Shown: positions 7,735 through 14,931 of the stretch, piece after piece
How positions within the stretch are numbered: the stretch's first letter is position 1
How the letters are laid out: each line of letters begins with the position of its first letter
DNA from: Winogradskya humida
GTDB lineage: Bacteria; Actinomycetota; Actinomycetes; Mycobacteriales; Micromonosporaceae
Direction of reading: 5' to 3'
DNA: 38,490 bases
Assembly (NCBI RefSeq): GCF_016862215.1
Contig: NZ_BOMN01000140.1
Span: 1 to 38,490, forward strand
Notes under the pieces: generated by a model
Told to the model about the DNA's origin: nothing
Database searches by the model: none
Seen by the model: the letters and a program-made list of their open reading frames with translations, nothing else
Position numbers and translations under genes: made by a program

Positions 7735-8466
7735 CTACTCCTCGTGGCCCTCTGCGGTGTCGCCCGGAACCCGCGACGCGGGGATGAGCGGCGTGCTGAC
7801 CGGAGCCTGCACGACCAGCGGGTCGGTGTTGTTGCTGAACTCGAAGACGAGGTTGACCGCGCCGCCCGGGATCAGCTTGTCGCTGAGCTCGATGAGCTGC
7901 AGCTTCTGCGCGGCGTCCGGCAGGAACGTGGCGCCGCCGAGCGGGGGCAGCACGATCCGGGCCGCGGCGACCGCGGGGCCGGCGGGGGCTTCCGAAGCCG
8001 ACTCGGAAGGCGACGCCGAGGCCTTGGGCCGCTTCGACGAAGAGGGAGACGAAGACGGGCTCGGGTCAGCAGAAGGCGAGTCGGAAGGCGCTTCCGAGGC
8101 CGACGCCGCAGCACCGCCCACGAGGCCGACCTGCTTGGCCGAGATCACGTCGGTGCCCACGACCGAGCCGGTGGCGACCGGCTGGCTGCTGATCAGCACG
8201 GTGATCGCCGCATCGGTCTGGTTGTAGAGCCCGACCTCGAGCGTGGCGTTGTCACCGGCCGCGTAGCCCGCGGTGCCGTGGTACTCCACCGACAGGTTTC
8301 GCACGAAGACGGAGCGATTGGCGTTGTCCGCGTTCACGCCCGGGTTCGACGGCTTCTTGAGCGAAGTCTCGGCGACCTGGCCGGCGCTGCAGCCGGCGAG
8401 CGCGATCGCGGCCACCGCTGCGACCCCAGTGGCCAGCACCGCGCGGCGGGTTCCCAGCGAGCGCAT
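7735..8466 (-). CDS. lpqE: LpqE-like lipoprotein
   Basis: The 243-residue protein has a lipoprotein signal: Arg-rich start, hydrophobic core, and the lipobox LAGCS at about residues 24-28. The first conserved block (SVFVRNLSVEYHG ... NATLEVGLYNQTDAAITV) is an extracellular beta-sandwich resembling copper-chaperone-like DUF461 lipoproteins. A Ser/Pro/Ala/Glu-rich stretch (about 120-165) interrupts it, and a second beta-rich part contains GGAVNLVFEFSNN. The position immediately upstream of radA and disA is that of lpqE in mycobacteria, which supports the name. GGAGG lies before the ATG at 8466, and TAGTCT (8510-8505) is a likely -10. The exact role is unknown. Confidence 0.8.
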   Translation of the reverse strand: MRSLGTRRAVLATGVAAVAAIALAGCSAGQVAETSLKKPSNPGVNADNANRSVFVRNLSVEYHGTAGYAAGDNATLEVGLYNQTDAAITVLISSQPVATGSVVGTDVISAKQVGLVGGAAASASEAPSDSPSADPSPSSSPSSSKRPKASASPSESASEAPAGPAVAAARIVLPPLGGATFLPDAAQKLQLIELSDKLIPGGAVNLVFEFSNNTDPLVVQAPVSTPLIPASRVPGDTAEGHEE

Positions 8467-8547
8467 CACAGTCCTCCAAGACAGTCGAGAAACCTCCGCC
8501 GATCAGACTAGTGGTCCTTGATCGGGCGCGTACGCCGACCCGTCCAT

Positions 8548-9384
8548 TCACACCACCGGCCCGCTGAGCACGAGCAGCACGACGTCGATCAACGCCACCA
8601 CGATCACCGAGCGGAACATCGCCACCTGACGCGTACCGCGGGCGATCGCCTTCCTTCCCGCGTACCAGCCGAAGGGCAGGACCACGACGGCGGCGGCAGC
8701 GCCCGCCAGGCCTGCCCACGACGGCGGCCCGGCCGGTCCCAGGACCAGGGTGAGCGTCGCGGCCAGCAGGAACGCTCCCGCGGCCAGTTGTGACCAGGCG
8801 GCGCCGAGCCGGTGCGGGAGGCCACGCACCCCCGTCGCGGCGTCGTCGGCGAGGTCCGGCAGCACGTTGGCGAAGTGGGCACCCCCGCCTAGCAGCGCAC
8901 CGGCCGCGACCAGCCAGGCGGGCGGCCACGGGTGGCCGGGCAGGGCGATCACCACGAACGCCGGCATCAGCCCGAACGCGACCAGGTAGGGCAGCAGCGA
9001 CAGCGAGGTCGACTTCAGCGGCCAGTCGTAGCTCAGCGCGAAGATCCCGACGAGGGTGATGCAGACGGTCGCCGCGGGCCCGAACGGCAACCCCAGCAGG
9101 GGCACGGCCAGAGACGCGATCAACCCCGAGATTCCGACGGTACGCCGTGACACCGCCCCCGACGCCACAGGTTTGTCCCCGCGCCCCGCAGCCCTGTCCC
9201 GATCGGCGTCCAGCCAGTCGTTGACCCAGCCGACGGAGAGCTGAGTAGCCCCGATCGCGGCAGCCACACCCGCCACACCCCAGGCGCTGTGCCCCGCCCC
9301 GATCGCGAGCAGCGTCATGGCGAACGTCACTGCGGCACCCGGCTCGATGTGCGATGCCTTGAGGAGCGCGACCGGATCGGACAT
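8548..9384 (-). CDS. UbiA-family prenyltransferase
   Basis: UbiA enzymes are membrane proteins that transfer an isoprenyl chain to an aromatic acceptor. The 278-residue protein is almost wholly hydrophobic, with eight or nine predicted helices. It carries both aspartate motifs: NDWLDADRDRAAGRGDKP in the first cytoplasmic loop and DLADDAATGVRGLP in the second. The acceptor is not visible from sequence. The divergent type III polyketide synthase operon suggests a long-chain phenol, as in the Actinoplanes missouriensis alkyl-O-dihydrogeranyl-methoxyhydroquinone (agq) pathway recalled from the literature. The ATG at 9384 sits at one end of a dyad whose other end is the methyltransferase ATG. A role in respiratory quinone synthesis is the main alternative. 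Confidence 0.88.
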   Translation of the reverse strand: MSDPVALLKASHIEPGAAVTFAMTLLAIGAGHSAWGVAGVAAAIGATQLSVGWVNDWLDADRDRAAGRGDKPVASGAVSRRTVGISGLIASLAVPLLGLPFGPAATVCITLVGIFALSYDWPLKSTSLSLLPYLVAFGLMPAFVVIALPGHPWPPAWLVAAGALLGGGAHFANVLPDLADDAATGVRGLPHRLGAAWSQLAAGAFLLAATLTLVLGPAGPPSWAGLAGAAAAVVVLPFGWYAGRKAIARGTRQVAMFRSVIVVALIDVVLLVLSGPVV

Positions 9385-9433
9385 GTGATCAGTGTGGTGG
9401 TTGGGACCGCCGCATGCCACGCTCGATCACATG
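9382..9433. promoter_or_regulatory. dyad spanning both start codons of the ubiA/methyltransferase pair
   Basis: CATGTGATCAGTGTGG (9382-9397) and CCACGCTCGATCACATG (9417-9433) form an imperfect inverted repeat. Its outermost bases are the two ATG start codons. Both genes therefore begin with nearly the same upstream sequence, CCAC(A/G)CT(C)GATCAC-ATG. No ribosome-binding site is present on either side. It is a candidate operator or a pair of leaderless promoters. Confidence 0.5.
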
Positions 9434-10141
9434 CGGCCACTGAAGCGCAACGATCCGCGTCTGTACGACGAGCTCGCCGACCAGTGGTGGCGTCCCGGCG
9501 GCGAGTTCGAGCTGCTGCACTGGCTGGCCGCGGCGCGGGGGGCGTTGGTGCCGCGCTCCGGGCGTACCGATGCGATCCTGATCGATGCCGGTTGCGGAGG
9601 CGGCCTGCTCGCACCGCACGTGGTTGGTCTCGGTTATCGCCACATCGGCGTCGACCTGCGGAGTTCGGGTCTGGAGCATTCGGCGCGGCGCGGGATGACG
9701 GTGCTCAATGGCGATGTCACTGCGTTGCCGCTGGCCGACGGGATCGCGGACGTCGTGGTGGCCGGCGAGATTCTGGAGCACGTCACCGACCTGCCGGCGA
9801 CGGTGGCCGAGCTCTGCCGGGTGCTGCGGCCCGGCGGTCTGCTGGTGCTGGACACGATCAACGACACGTGGCTGGGCCGGTTCGTGTCGATCACGCTGGG
9901 TGAACGGTTCGGAGCCGCGCCGGTGGGCATTCATGATCCGGAGCTGTTCGTCGACCCCGGAGACCTGACCACCCAGTTCGCCAAGCATGGCGTACGCCTC
10001 AAGGTGCGCGGCGTTCGCCCGAGCGTGCCCGGCCTGATCCGCTGGCTGTTTTTGCCGGTCGCAGCCCGTGGCCGCATGATCCCGACCCGTTCGACGCAGG
10101 TGCTCTACCAGGGAATCGGTCGCAAGGAGGACATGCAGTGA
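9431..10141 (+). CDS. UbiG-like SAM-dependent methyltransferase
   Basis: The 236-residue class I methyltransferase has motif I IDAGCGGGLLAP (about residues 50-61), an acidic residue after the second strand (GVDLR), motif II-like ADVVVAGEILEHV, and LRPGGLLVLDTIN. It most resembles UbiG-type O-methyltransferases that act on polyprenylated or alkylated phenols. The gene starts an operon with the acyl-CoA-dehydrogenase-fold protein and type III PKS, so a resorcinol or hydroquinone hydroxyl is the likely acceptor. The last codons contain the strong ribosome site AAGGAGG for the next gene, whose GTG overlaps this stop. The ATG at 9431 is preferred because it lies at the dyad end; an in-frame start 13 codons upstream would run through the dyad. 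Confidence 0.87.
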   Translation: MRPLKRNDPRLYDELADQWWRPGGEFELLHWLAAARGALVPRSGRTDAILIDAGCGGGLLAPHVVGLGYRHIGVDLRSSGLEHSARRGMTVLNGDVTALPLADGIADVVVAGEILEHVTDLPATVAELCRVLRPGGLLVLDTINDTWLGRFVSITLGERFGAAPVGIHDPELFVDPGDLTTQFAKHGVRLKVRGVRPSVPGLIRWLFLPVAARGRMIPTRSTQVLYQGIGRKEDMQ

Positions 10142-11295
10142 GCGTTGACGAAGCCAGGAGGCTGGCGCCCCGGTTCGCCGCCCGCGCCGCCGAGCACGAC
10201 CGGGCCGGCGCGTTCCCCGTCGACGACTTCGCCGACCTGCGGCGCTCGGGGCTGTTCGGGCTGATGGTGCCGACGCGGCTCGGGGGAGCGGGGGCAGGCT
10301 TCGCGCAGTACGCAGCCGTCGCCTACGAGCTGGCCCGCGGCAACGGCGCCACCGCGCTGATCTTCAACATGCACGCCTCGGTCACCGGCGCCCTGAGCAG
10401 CGTCACCGACGAGCTCGCCGACGCGCTGGGCCTGCCTCCGGAGGCGCTGGCCGCCCGCGATAGATACCTGCGGGCCGCGGCGGAGGGCAGCTGGTACGCG
10501 GTCGCGATGAGCGAGCGCGGCGCCGGATCCCGCCTGTCGCAGATGACGACGATGTACGAGAAGACCGGCGACGGTTACCACATCAAGGGTGCCAAGGCGT
10601 TCTGCTCGGGGGCGGGCCACGCGGACGCGTACCTGGTGGCGGCCCGGAGCTCGGCCGACCCCACCCAGGTCTCGCAGTTCCTGGTCCCGCCCGGCGAGGG
10701 CCTGACGGTCGAGCAGACGTGGGATTCGCTCGGGATGCGCGCCACCGGCTCGAACGACGTGCACGTGGACGTCACGGTCCCCGAGGGGGCGCTGCTCGGC
10801 GGCGTCGAGGGGCTCGCCCTCGTGATCGCCCAGCTCGCTCCCCATTGGATGGTCGCGAGCTACGCGGCCGTCTACGTGGGTGTCGCGCGGGCTGCTGTCG
10901 ATGCGGCCGTCGAGCATGTCAACGCTCGCAAGCTCGGGCACCTGCCCGCCGTACGGTCCAGGATCGGCCGGGCCGACGCAGCGGTCTCCGCCGCGCATCT
11001 CGCTGTTATGGAGGCCGCCCGGCGGGTAGATGACCAACCGGGCGACGCCGAGACCAACCGCTGGGTGTGGCGGGCGAAGCTGCTCGCCGGCACGACCGCG
11101 GCGGACGTCGCCGCCTCGATGCTGGAGGCGGCGGGGACTTCGGCCATGCGCCGCGGGCACCCGCTGGAACGCCTCTACCGCGACGCCCGGGCGGGCTCGC
11201 TGCAACCGGCGACCTCCGACGTCTGCGCGGACTGGCTCGGCGTGGAAGCGCTCGGCGGCGACCCCGACTCGGAGGGCACCGCACCGCGCTGGTGA
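10138..11295 (+). CDS. acyl-CoA dehydrogenase-fold flavoprotein, probable group D monooxygenase
   Basis: The 385-residue protein has the three-part fold of acyl-CoA dehydrogenases: N-terminal helices with LMVPTRLGGAGAGFAQYA, a middle beta domain with MSERGAGSRLS and IKGAKAFCSGAGHADAYLVAAR, and C-terminal helices. The usual dehydrogenase ending with a YEGT-type catalytic segment is absent. Instead the end reads HPLERLYRDARAGSLQPATSD, more like DszC/HpaB-type flavin monooxygenases built on this fold. Ring hydroxylation of the type III PKS product is therefore inferred; such a step is needed to convert a resorcinol to a methoxyhydroquinone. The GTG overlaps the methyltransferase stop and follows a strong AAGGAGG. 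Confidence 0.85.
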   Translation: MSVDEARRLAPRFAARAAEHDRAGAFPVDDFADLRRSGLFGLMVPTRLGGAGAGFAQYAAVAYELARGNGATALIFNMHASVTGALSSVTDELADALGLPPEALAARDRYLRAAAEGSWYAVAMSERGAGSRLSQMTTMYEKTGDGYHIKGAKAFCSGAGHADAYLVAARSSADPTQVSQFLVPPGEGLTVEQTWDSLGMRATGSNDVHVDVTVPEGALLGGVEGLALVIAQLAPHWMVASYAAVYVGVARAAVDAAVEHVNARKLGHLPAVRSRIGRADAAVSAAHLAVMEAARRVDDQPGDAETNRWVWRAKLLAGTTAADVAASMLEAAGTSAMRRGHPLERLYRDARAGSLQPATSDVCADWLGVEALGGDPDSEGTAPRW

Positions 11296-11319
11296 TCTCA
11301 CAAGGCCTGGGGAGGCACA

Positions 11320-12381
11320 ATGCAGGGAAAAGGTCGCGCGGTGATCGCCGGACTGGGGGTGGCACTGCCGCCGTCGACGGTGCAGGAAGACCTCTGGGAA
11401 GGCTATTTCTCACGGCACTACGCCAACGGCGGCAAGCGCGGCCTCGCCAAACGGATCTTCCAGAATTCCGGGGTACGCACGCGGCAGGCCGCAGTCAGCC
11501 CCCTGCTCGAAGACGTCTCCGACTGGTCCACCGAACGCCGCATGCGCCGCTACCAGGTCGAAGCCATCCCGCTGGGCAAGGAAGCGGTCGGCCGCGCGCT
11601 CACCGACGCCGGTATCGCCGCTGACGAGCTCGGCCTGCTCGCGGTCTGCTCCTGCACCGGCTACGCGACCCCCGGCCTCGACATCCACCTCGCCCGGGAC
11701 ATGGGCATGTCCCCGTCGCTGCAACGCCTCTTCGTGGGCCACATGGGCTGCTACGCGGCGCTGCCCGGTCTCGGCACGGTGTCCGACTTCGTCACGTCAC
11801 GCGGCCTGCCGGCACTCCTGCTCTGCGCCGAGCTCACCAGCCTGCACCTCCAGCCCCCCGACACCAGAACCGACATCCAGCAGATCGTTTCCCACGCCCT
11901 CTTCTCTGACGCCGCGGCTGCCGTCGTGGTCACCCCACAACCATCCGACGGGTACGCCGTGAGCAACGTCGCCGCGCTCACCGACACCACCACGGCGGGC
12001 CACATGACGTGGGACGTCACCGACCTCGGCTTCCGGATGGGGCTCTCCCCGCAGGTGCCCGACGTGCTCTCGCTGCACGTCCGCGAACTCATGGCGGGGC
12101 TGCTCGGCCCGCACGGCCTGACGGCTGCTGACGTGGACGGCTGGGCGATCCACCCGGGCGGCCCCCGGATCCTCGACGTGGTGCAGGAGCGGCTCGAGCT
12201 CACCGACGAGGACATGGCGGCTTCCCGGGGGGTGCTCTCCGCGTACGGAAACTGCTCGTCCCCGACGGTCCTGCTCGTCCTCGACGAGCTGCGCAAGCGG
12301 GCAGCGCCCCCGCAACGCATCGTCCTGCTGGCCTTCGGGCCCGGCCTGACGCTCTATGGAGTCCTGCTGGAAAGGCTCTAA
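11320..12381 (+). CDS. type III polyketide synthase
   Basis: The 353-residue chalcone-synthase-fold enzyme has a complete Cys-His-Asn triad: Cys144 in HMGCYAALPG, His278 in IHPGGPRIL and Asn311 in AYGNCSSPTV. The conserved GPG loop appears as AFGPGLTLYG. Such enzymes extend a starter acyl-CoA with malonyl-CoA and cyclise the chain. With a phenol methyltransferase, a ring hydroxylase-like flavoprotein and a UbiA enzyme alongside, an alkylresorcinol-type product is the best guess, matching the agq-type cluster of Actinoplanes missouriensis in gene content. The ATG lies 24 bases after the flavoprotein stop, with GGGGAGG-like purines before it. Confidence 0.93.
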   Translation: MQGKGRAVIAGLGVALPPSTVQEDLWEGYFSRHYANGGKRGLAKRIFQNSGVRTRQAAVSPLLEDVSDWSTERRMRRYQVEAIPLGKEAVGRALTDAGIAADELGLLAVCSCTGYATPGLDIHLARDMGMSPSLQRLFVGHMGCYAALPGLGTVSDFVTSRGLPALLLCAELTSLHLQPPDTRTDIQQIVSHALFSDAAAAVVVTPQPSDGYAVSNVAALTDTTTAGHMTWDVTDLGFRMGLSPQVPDVLSLHVRELMAGLLGPHGLTAADVDGWAIHPGGPRILDVVQERLELTDEDMAASRGVLSAYGNCSSPTVLLVLDELRKRAAPPQRIVLLAFGPGLTLYGVLLERL

Positions 12382-12384
12382 CCT
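12379..12384 (+). promoter_or_regulatory. -10 element (leaderless type) for the gene at 12392
   Basis: TAACCT overlaps the stop codon of the PKS gene and lies seven bases before the GTG at 12392. No ribosome site is seen between them. Confidence 0.45.
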
Positions 12385-12391
12385 TGGTCCG

Positions 12392-12847
12392 GTGACGCCG
12401 GACCGTGCCCAGGGCGCGACCTTGTACGCCCTCGCCGCCGCCCTGCTGGTCGCGGGCGGCACCTGGTTCTTCGTCGCGGCCCCCGTCCTCGGCGAGAATC
12501 CCGCGCTGGCCGTCGGCCGGCAGACGGTCGAGCGGCTCATCCCGGACTCGCCTGACCAGGCGCAGGCGGAAACCATGGTCCTGGGCGCCGGCCGCAGCGA
12601 GGAACGCAGCGCGGCGGTCAGCAACGGCGTCTACACAGTGACGATGGCGTGCGCGGGCTCAGGGCAGATCCGGGTCCGGGTGAGCATCACGACGATCGAC
12701 TCCGGTAAGGCCGTCCCGTGCTCGCCGACCCCGACACCGGTCGAACTGAACGTAAGCGTGGCCGCCATGCTCTTCCTGTCGATCACGTCCGAGTCGCCGA
12801 GCGAGTCTGTCTTCCGCTGGCGCGCGGCGCCCGCCGGTTCTTACTGA
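12392..12847 (+). CDS. membrane-anchored exported protein of unknown function
   Basis: The 151-residue protein has one N-terminal hydrophobic helix (about residues 9-31, LYALAAALLVAGGTWFFVAAPVL) after a short polar start. An extracytoplasmic part contains two cysteines (MACAG and VPCSP) that could pair. No family was recognised with confidence. The GTG at 12392 fits a leaderless start; an ATG at 12356 would overlap the PKS end. It is likely independent of the polyketide operon. The stop is embedded in a short direct repeat. Confidence 0.7.
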   Translation: MTPDRAQGATLYALAAALLVAGGTWFFVAAPVLGENPALAVGRQTVERLIPDSPDQAQAETMVLGAGRSEERSAAVSNGVYTVTMACAGSGQIRVRVSITTIDSGKAVPCSPTPTPVELNVSVAAMLFLSITSESPSESVFRWRAAPAGSY

Positions 12848-13000
12848 CTCTCTGCGCTGATTCTCACTGACTCTCTGGAGTGCGCCCCTTTCTGGAGGTG
12901 CGCTCCTTTCTGGAGGTGCGCTTCTCCTGGAGGTGCGCACCTCCAGGAGGCCGCTCAGAGGTGCGCGCCTTCTCGGAGGTGCTCGGAGGGCGCAGCTTCT
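12843..13000 (+). repeat. stop-spanning direct repeat and GGAGGTGCGC-type repeats
   Basis: ACTGACTCTCTG occurs at 12843-12854 (including the TGA at 12845-12847) and at 12866-12877. After it, the unit TTTCTGGAGGTGCGCTCC and variants with the core GGAGGTGCGC recur about five times with a period near 19 bases. The series continues through the perfect palindrome at 12924-12949. Confidence 0.75.
12924..12949. terminator. 26-bp perfect palindrome between convergent genes
   Basis: The arms CTCCTGGAGGTGC (12924-12936) and GCACCTCCAGGAG (12937-12949) are perfect complements with no spacer. The site lies between convergent genes that end at 12847 and 13020, so a bidirectional terminator is the simplest reading. 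Because the arms contain the surrounding repeat unit, it may also have formed by inversion of one unit. Confidence 0.55.
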
Positions 13001-13019
13001 TGGACGCCGCGTTCCTTTT

Positions 13020-13799
13020 TCAGAGGCGCGCGAGGTCGGGCTCGTAGTCGCCCAGGGACGCCGTCCGGGGGATCTTGCGGACGATCTCGCCCGTGCGGCT
13101 GACCAGCAGGACCGCCGCCGTGCCGTCGTTCTTGGCGGGCAGCTCGAGGGTCGACCGCAGCTCGCTGGTCGGATCCCGCAGGGATCGGACTGTCTTCCCC
13201 TGTGCCTGGGGCGTATTGCTCGTCGGCGGAGTCTGCGCCGTCGGCGGGTTCGGCGCTTTTCCTGAGATGACGATCACGACCGCGATTTCGGGGCGCACCG
13301 CCGCCGTGGTCGCCTCGATCAGCGCGTCGCAGTCGCAACCGTCGGTGAGCAGCACGACGGCCGGCAGCTGGGCTCTGAGGGACACCGTGCGGTGGTCAGC
13401 GTCGACCAGATCGAGCGCCGGGAGCTTGCCGGAGCCTTCGTCGGTGGTGCTGGCGGTCCGCTGGGTGGCCGGTGAGCGGGCCGGCCCCGGCCAGGCGGAC
13501 GCGAACAGGCTGGCGATCGTGACGAGGACCGCCATGGAGATGATGAGCACCGGGGCACGCAGGCTCGCGGAACCCACCCGGCGCAGGACGCGCAGGCCCG
13601 GACGGTCGGTGAAGCGCTGCCATCGGCTGCGGGTGCGCTCGCGGCGCAGCTCGGCGCGGACCACCGTGACCTCGTCGGACAGCTCCGAGAGGTCGTCCGG
13701 GATGACGATGACGCCCCACTCGGCGGGAAGATCGGGCAGGCCTTCGGGGGAGCCGCCATCGCCCGGCCAGTTGCCGCCGTTGTCGCCCAGACTGCCCAT
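13020..13799 (-). CDS. single-pass membrane protein with thioredoxin-like extracytoplasmic domain
   Basis: The 259-residue protein has a cytoplasmic part of about 80 residues with an Arg-rich stretch (RRERTRSRWQRF). One transmembrane helix follows (about 84-106), and then an outer domain begins PALDLVDADHRTVSLRAQLPAVVLLTDG. The strand order and the CDC pair directly after the first long strand recall peroxiredoxin/thioredoxin folds, although CxC replaces the usual CxxC. The later segment AAVLLVSRTGEIVRKIP fits the last strands of that fold. A proline- and threonine-rich loop interrupts the domain. The redox role is inferred and weak. GGTGAG lies before the ATG. Confidence 0.7.
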   Translation of the reverse strand: MGSLGDNGGNWPGDGGSPEGLPDLPAEWGVIVIPDDLSELSDEVTVVRAELRRERTRSRWQRFTDRPGLRVLRRVGSASLRAPVLIISMAVLVTIASLFASAWPGPARSPATQRTASTTDEGSGKLPALDLVDADHRTVSLRAQLPAVVLLTDGCDCDALIEATTAAVRPEIAVVIVISGKAPNPPTAQTPPTSNTPQAQGKTVRSLRDPTSELRSTLELPAKNDGTAAVLLVSRTGEIVRKIPRTASLGDYEPDLARL

Positions 13800-14132
13800 G
13801 ACTCACCCCCCCCTCTGCCGCAGAGTCTCACGTGCTGCGGGGACCTGGGTCCAGCCTCCCCCAATCGGCCCTCCGACCGCCAGTGGTGGGCGGTTCCGGT
13901 CACTAGCGATAAGCTTGACCTCACAAATACATCGGGTCCGGAATATCCGACTCGCTGGGCTGAACAGTTACCGGTTCATCACTCTCGGTTACTGAGGCAG
14001 TTTCCGGCCCGCATGTCAAGCGGTAGAAAGACGCCTCACATGCCCCCTGAGCTGCACTAACAGTCACCGCCAGGGTGGGACATCGCTGCCTGGGCGTGTT
14101 ACCCTAGACACAGCGAAAGGGGTTTCGAACCT
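13800..14132. other. intergenic region upstream of carD
   Basis: This 333-base gap separates two divergent genes. It holds the carD promoter described separately and a more AT-rich patch at about 13908-13945. No coding frame, tRNA or clear repeat was seen. Confidence 0.6.
14077..14105 (+). promoter_or_regulatory. candidate carD promoter
   Basis: GGGACA (14077-14082) and TACCCT (14100-14105) are 17 bases apart. Transcription would start near 14112, giving a short leader that carries the AAAGGGG ribosome site at about 14116. Unlike many genes in this window, carD would have a leader. Confidence 0.4.
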
Positions 14133-14618
14133 ATGGTTTTCAGTGTCGGCGAGACCGTTGTTTACCCCCACCACGGGGCCGCACTCATCGAGGCAATCGA
14201 GACTAGAACTATCAAGGGCGTGGAGAAGCAGTACCTCGTCCTTCGGGTTGCCCAAGGCGACCTGACGGTCCGAGTGCCCGCTGAGAACGCCGAAATCGTC
14301 GGCGTGCGCGAAGTGGTCGGCGAGGAAGGCCTGGGCAAGGTCTTCGACGTCCTCCGCGCTCCGCACACCGAGGAGCCGACCAACTGGTCGCGGCGTTACA
14401 AGGCCAACCTCGAGAAGCTTGCCTCCGGCAACCCGCTCAAGGTCGCTGAGGTTGTCCGCGACCTCTGGCGCCGCGAGCGTGAGCGCGGTCTCTCGGCCGG
14501 GGAGAAGCGCATGCTCGCCAAGGCCCGTGACATCCTCGTCGGCGAGGTGGCCCTCGCCGAGAAGAGCACCAAGGACGAGGCGGAAGTCCTCCTCGACAAG
14601 GTGCTCACCGAGGCCTGA
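14133..14618 (+). CDS. carD: RNA polymerase-binding transcription factor CarD
   Basis: CarD binds the RNA polymerase beta subunit and stabilises open promoter complexes, chiefly at rRNA and growth genes. The 161-residue protein shows the N-terminal RNAP-interaction domain (FSVGETVVYPHHGAALIEAIE, about residues 3-60) and the C-terminal helical DNA-binding domain, including the NWSRRYKANLEKLASGNP segment with the conserved tryptophan near residue 87. Length and sequence are typical. It is followed, as in mycobacteria, by ispD and ispF, but the carD-ispD gap is unusually long (540 bases). Confidence 0.96.
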   Translation: MVFSVGETVVYPHHGAALIEAIETRTIKGVEKQYLVLRVAQGDLTVRVPAENAEIVGVREVVGEEGLGKVFDVLRAPHTEEPTNWSRRYKANLEKLASGNPLKVAEVVRDLWRRERERGLSAGEKRMLAKARDILVGEVALAEKSTKDEAEVLLDKVLTEA

Positions 14619-14662
14619 CGTTCCACCACCTCTCCTGCACCACGCTGGCCAAGGACCACGAC

Positions 14663-14713
14663 GTGACCGCGATGCCCAACACTCGCGGTGACGTCGCGGT
14701 CCTTGTTCCGGCT
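14663..14713 (+). pseudogene. relic of an ispD 5' end
   Basis: An AAGGA ribosome site precedes GTG ACC GCG ATG..., which continues to GDVAVLVPA. These nine residues are identical to the nucleotide-binding start of the intact ispD 496 bases downstream. Six of the nine codons differ between the copies, every one only at the third position. After the final alanine the similarity stops abruptly. The relic sits 44 bases after the carD stop, where ispD would be expected to start. Confidence 0.6.
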
Positions 14714-14766
14714 AGCCCGGCCCGGACGCCTCGCTACCAGGCCCCGGACCCCCGGGCACGCACCAC

Positions 14767-14827
14767 CACAAAGCTCGCGCCGCCACCGCACAGCCCAAAC
14801 CGTGCGATGACGTCGCGAGCTTTTGTG
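14767..14827. repeat. inverted repeat in the carD-ispD gap
   Basis: CACAAAGCTCGCG (14767-14779) pairs with CGCGAGCTTTTGTG (14814-14827) with a single bulged T, around a 34-base loop. It could act as a terminator for carD or be one structure of an inserted element. Confidence 0.5.
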
Positions 14828-14881
14828 CACCCACTCGCCGCCCCTCCACGAGCTCCGTCCTCCGCAGGGCTTGTTCCTGCG

Positions 14882-14931
14882 GCCTCGGCTTCTGCGAGCC
14901 TCGTCTTCTGCGGGGCCTCGTCTTCTGCGGG
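14882..14931 (+). repeat. 17-bp tandem repeat
   Basis: GCCTCGTCTTCTGCGGG is present twice without change (14898-14914 and 14915-14931). A third, slightly different unit precedes it (14882-14897), and weaker echoes continue to about 15050. Confidence 0.7.

Noticed and set aside
13908..13945. SigR/SigH-type promoter (GGAAT ... GTT) upstream of carD
   Set aside because: GGAAT at about 13938 is followed by GTT at the wrong distance, and a better -10 for carD lies nearer the gene.
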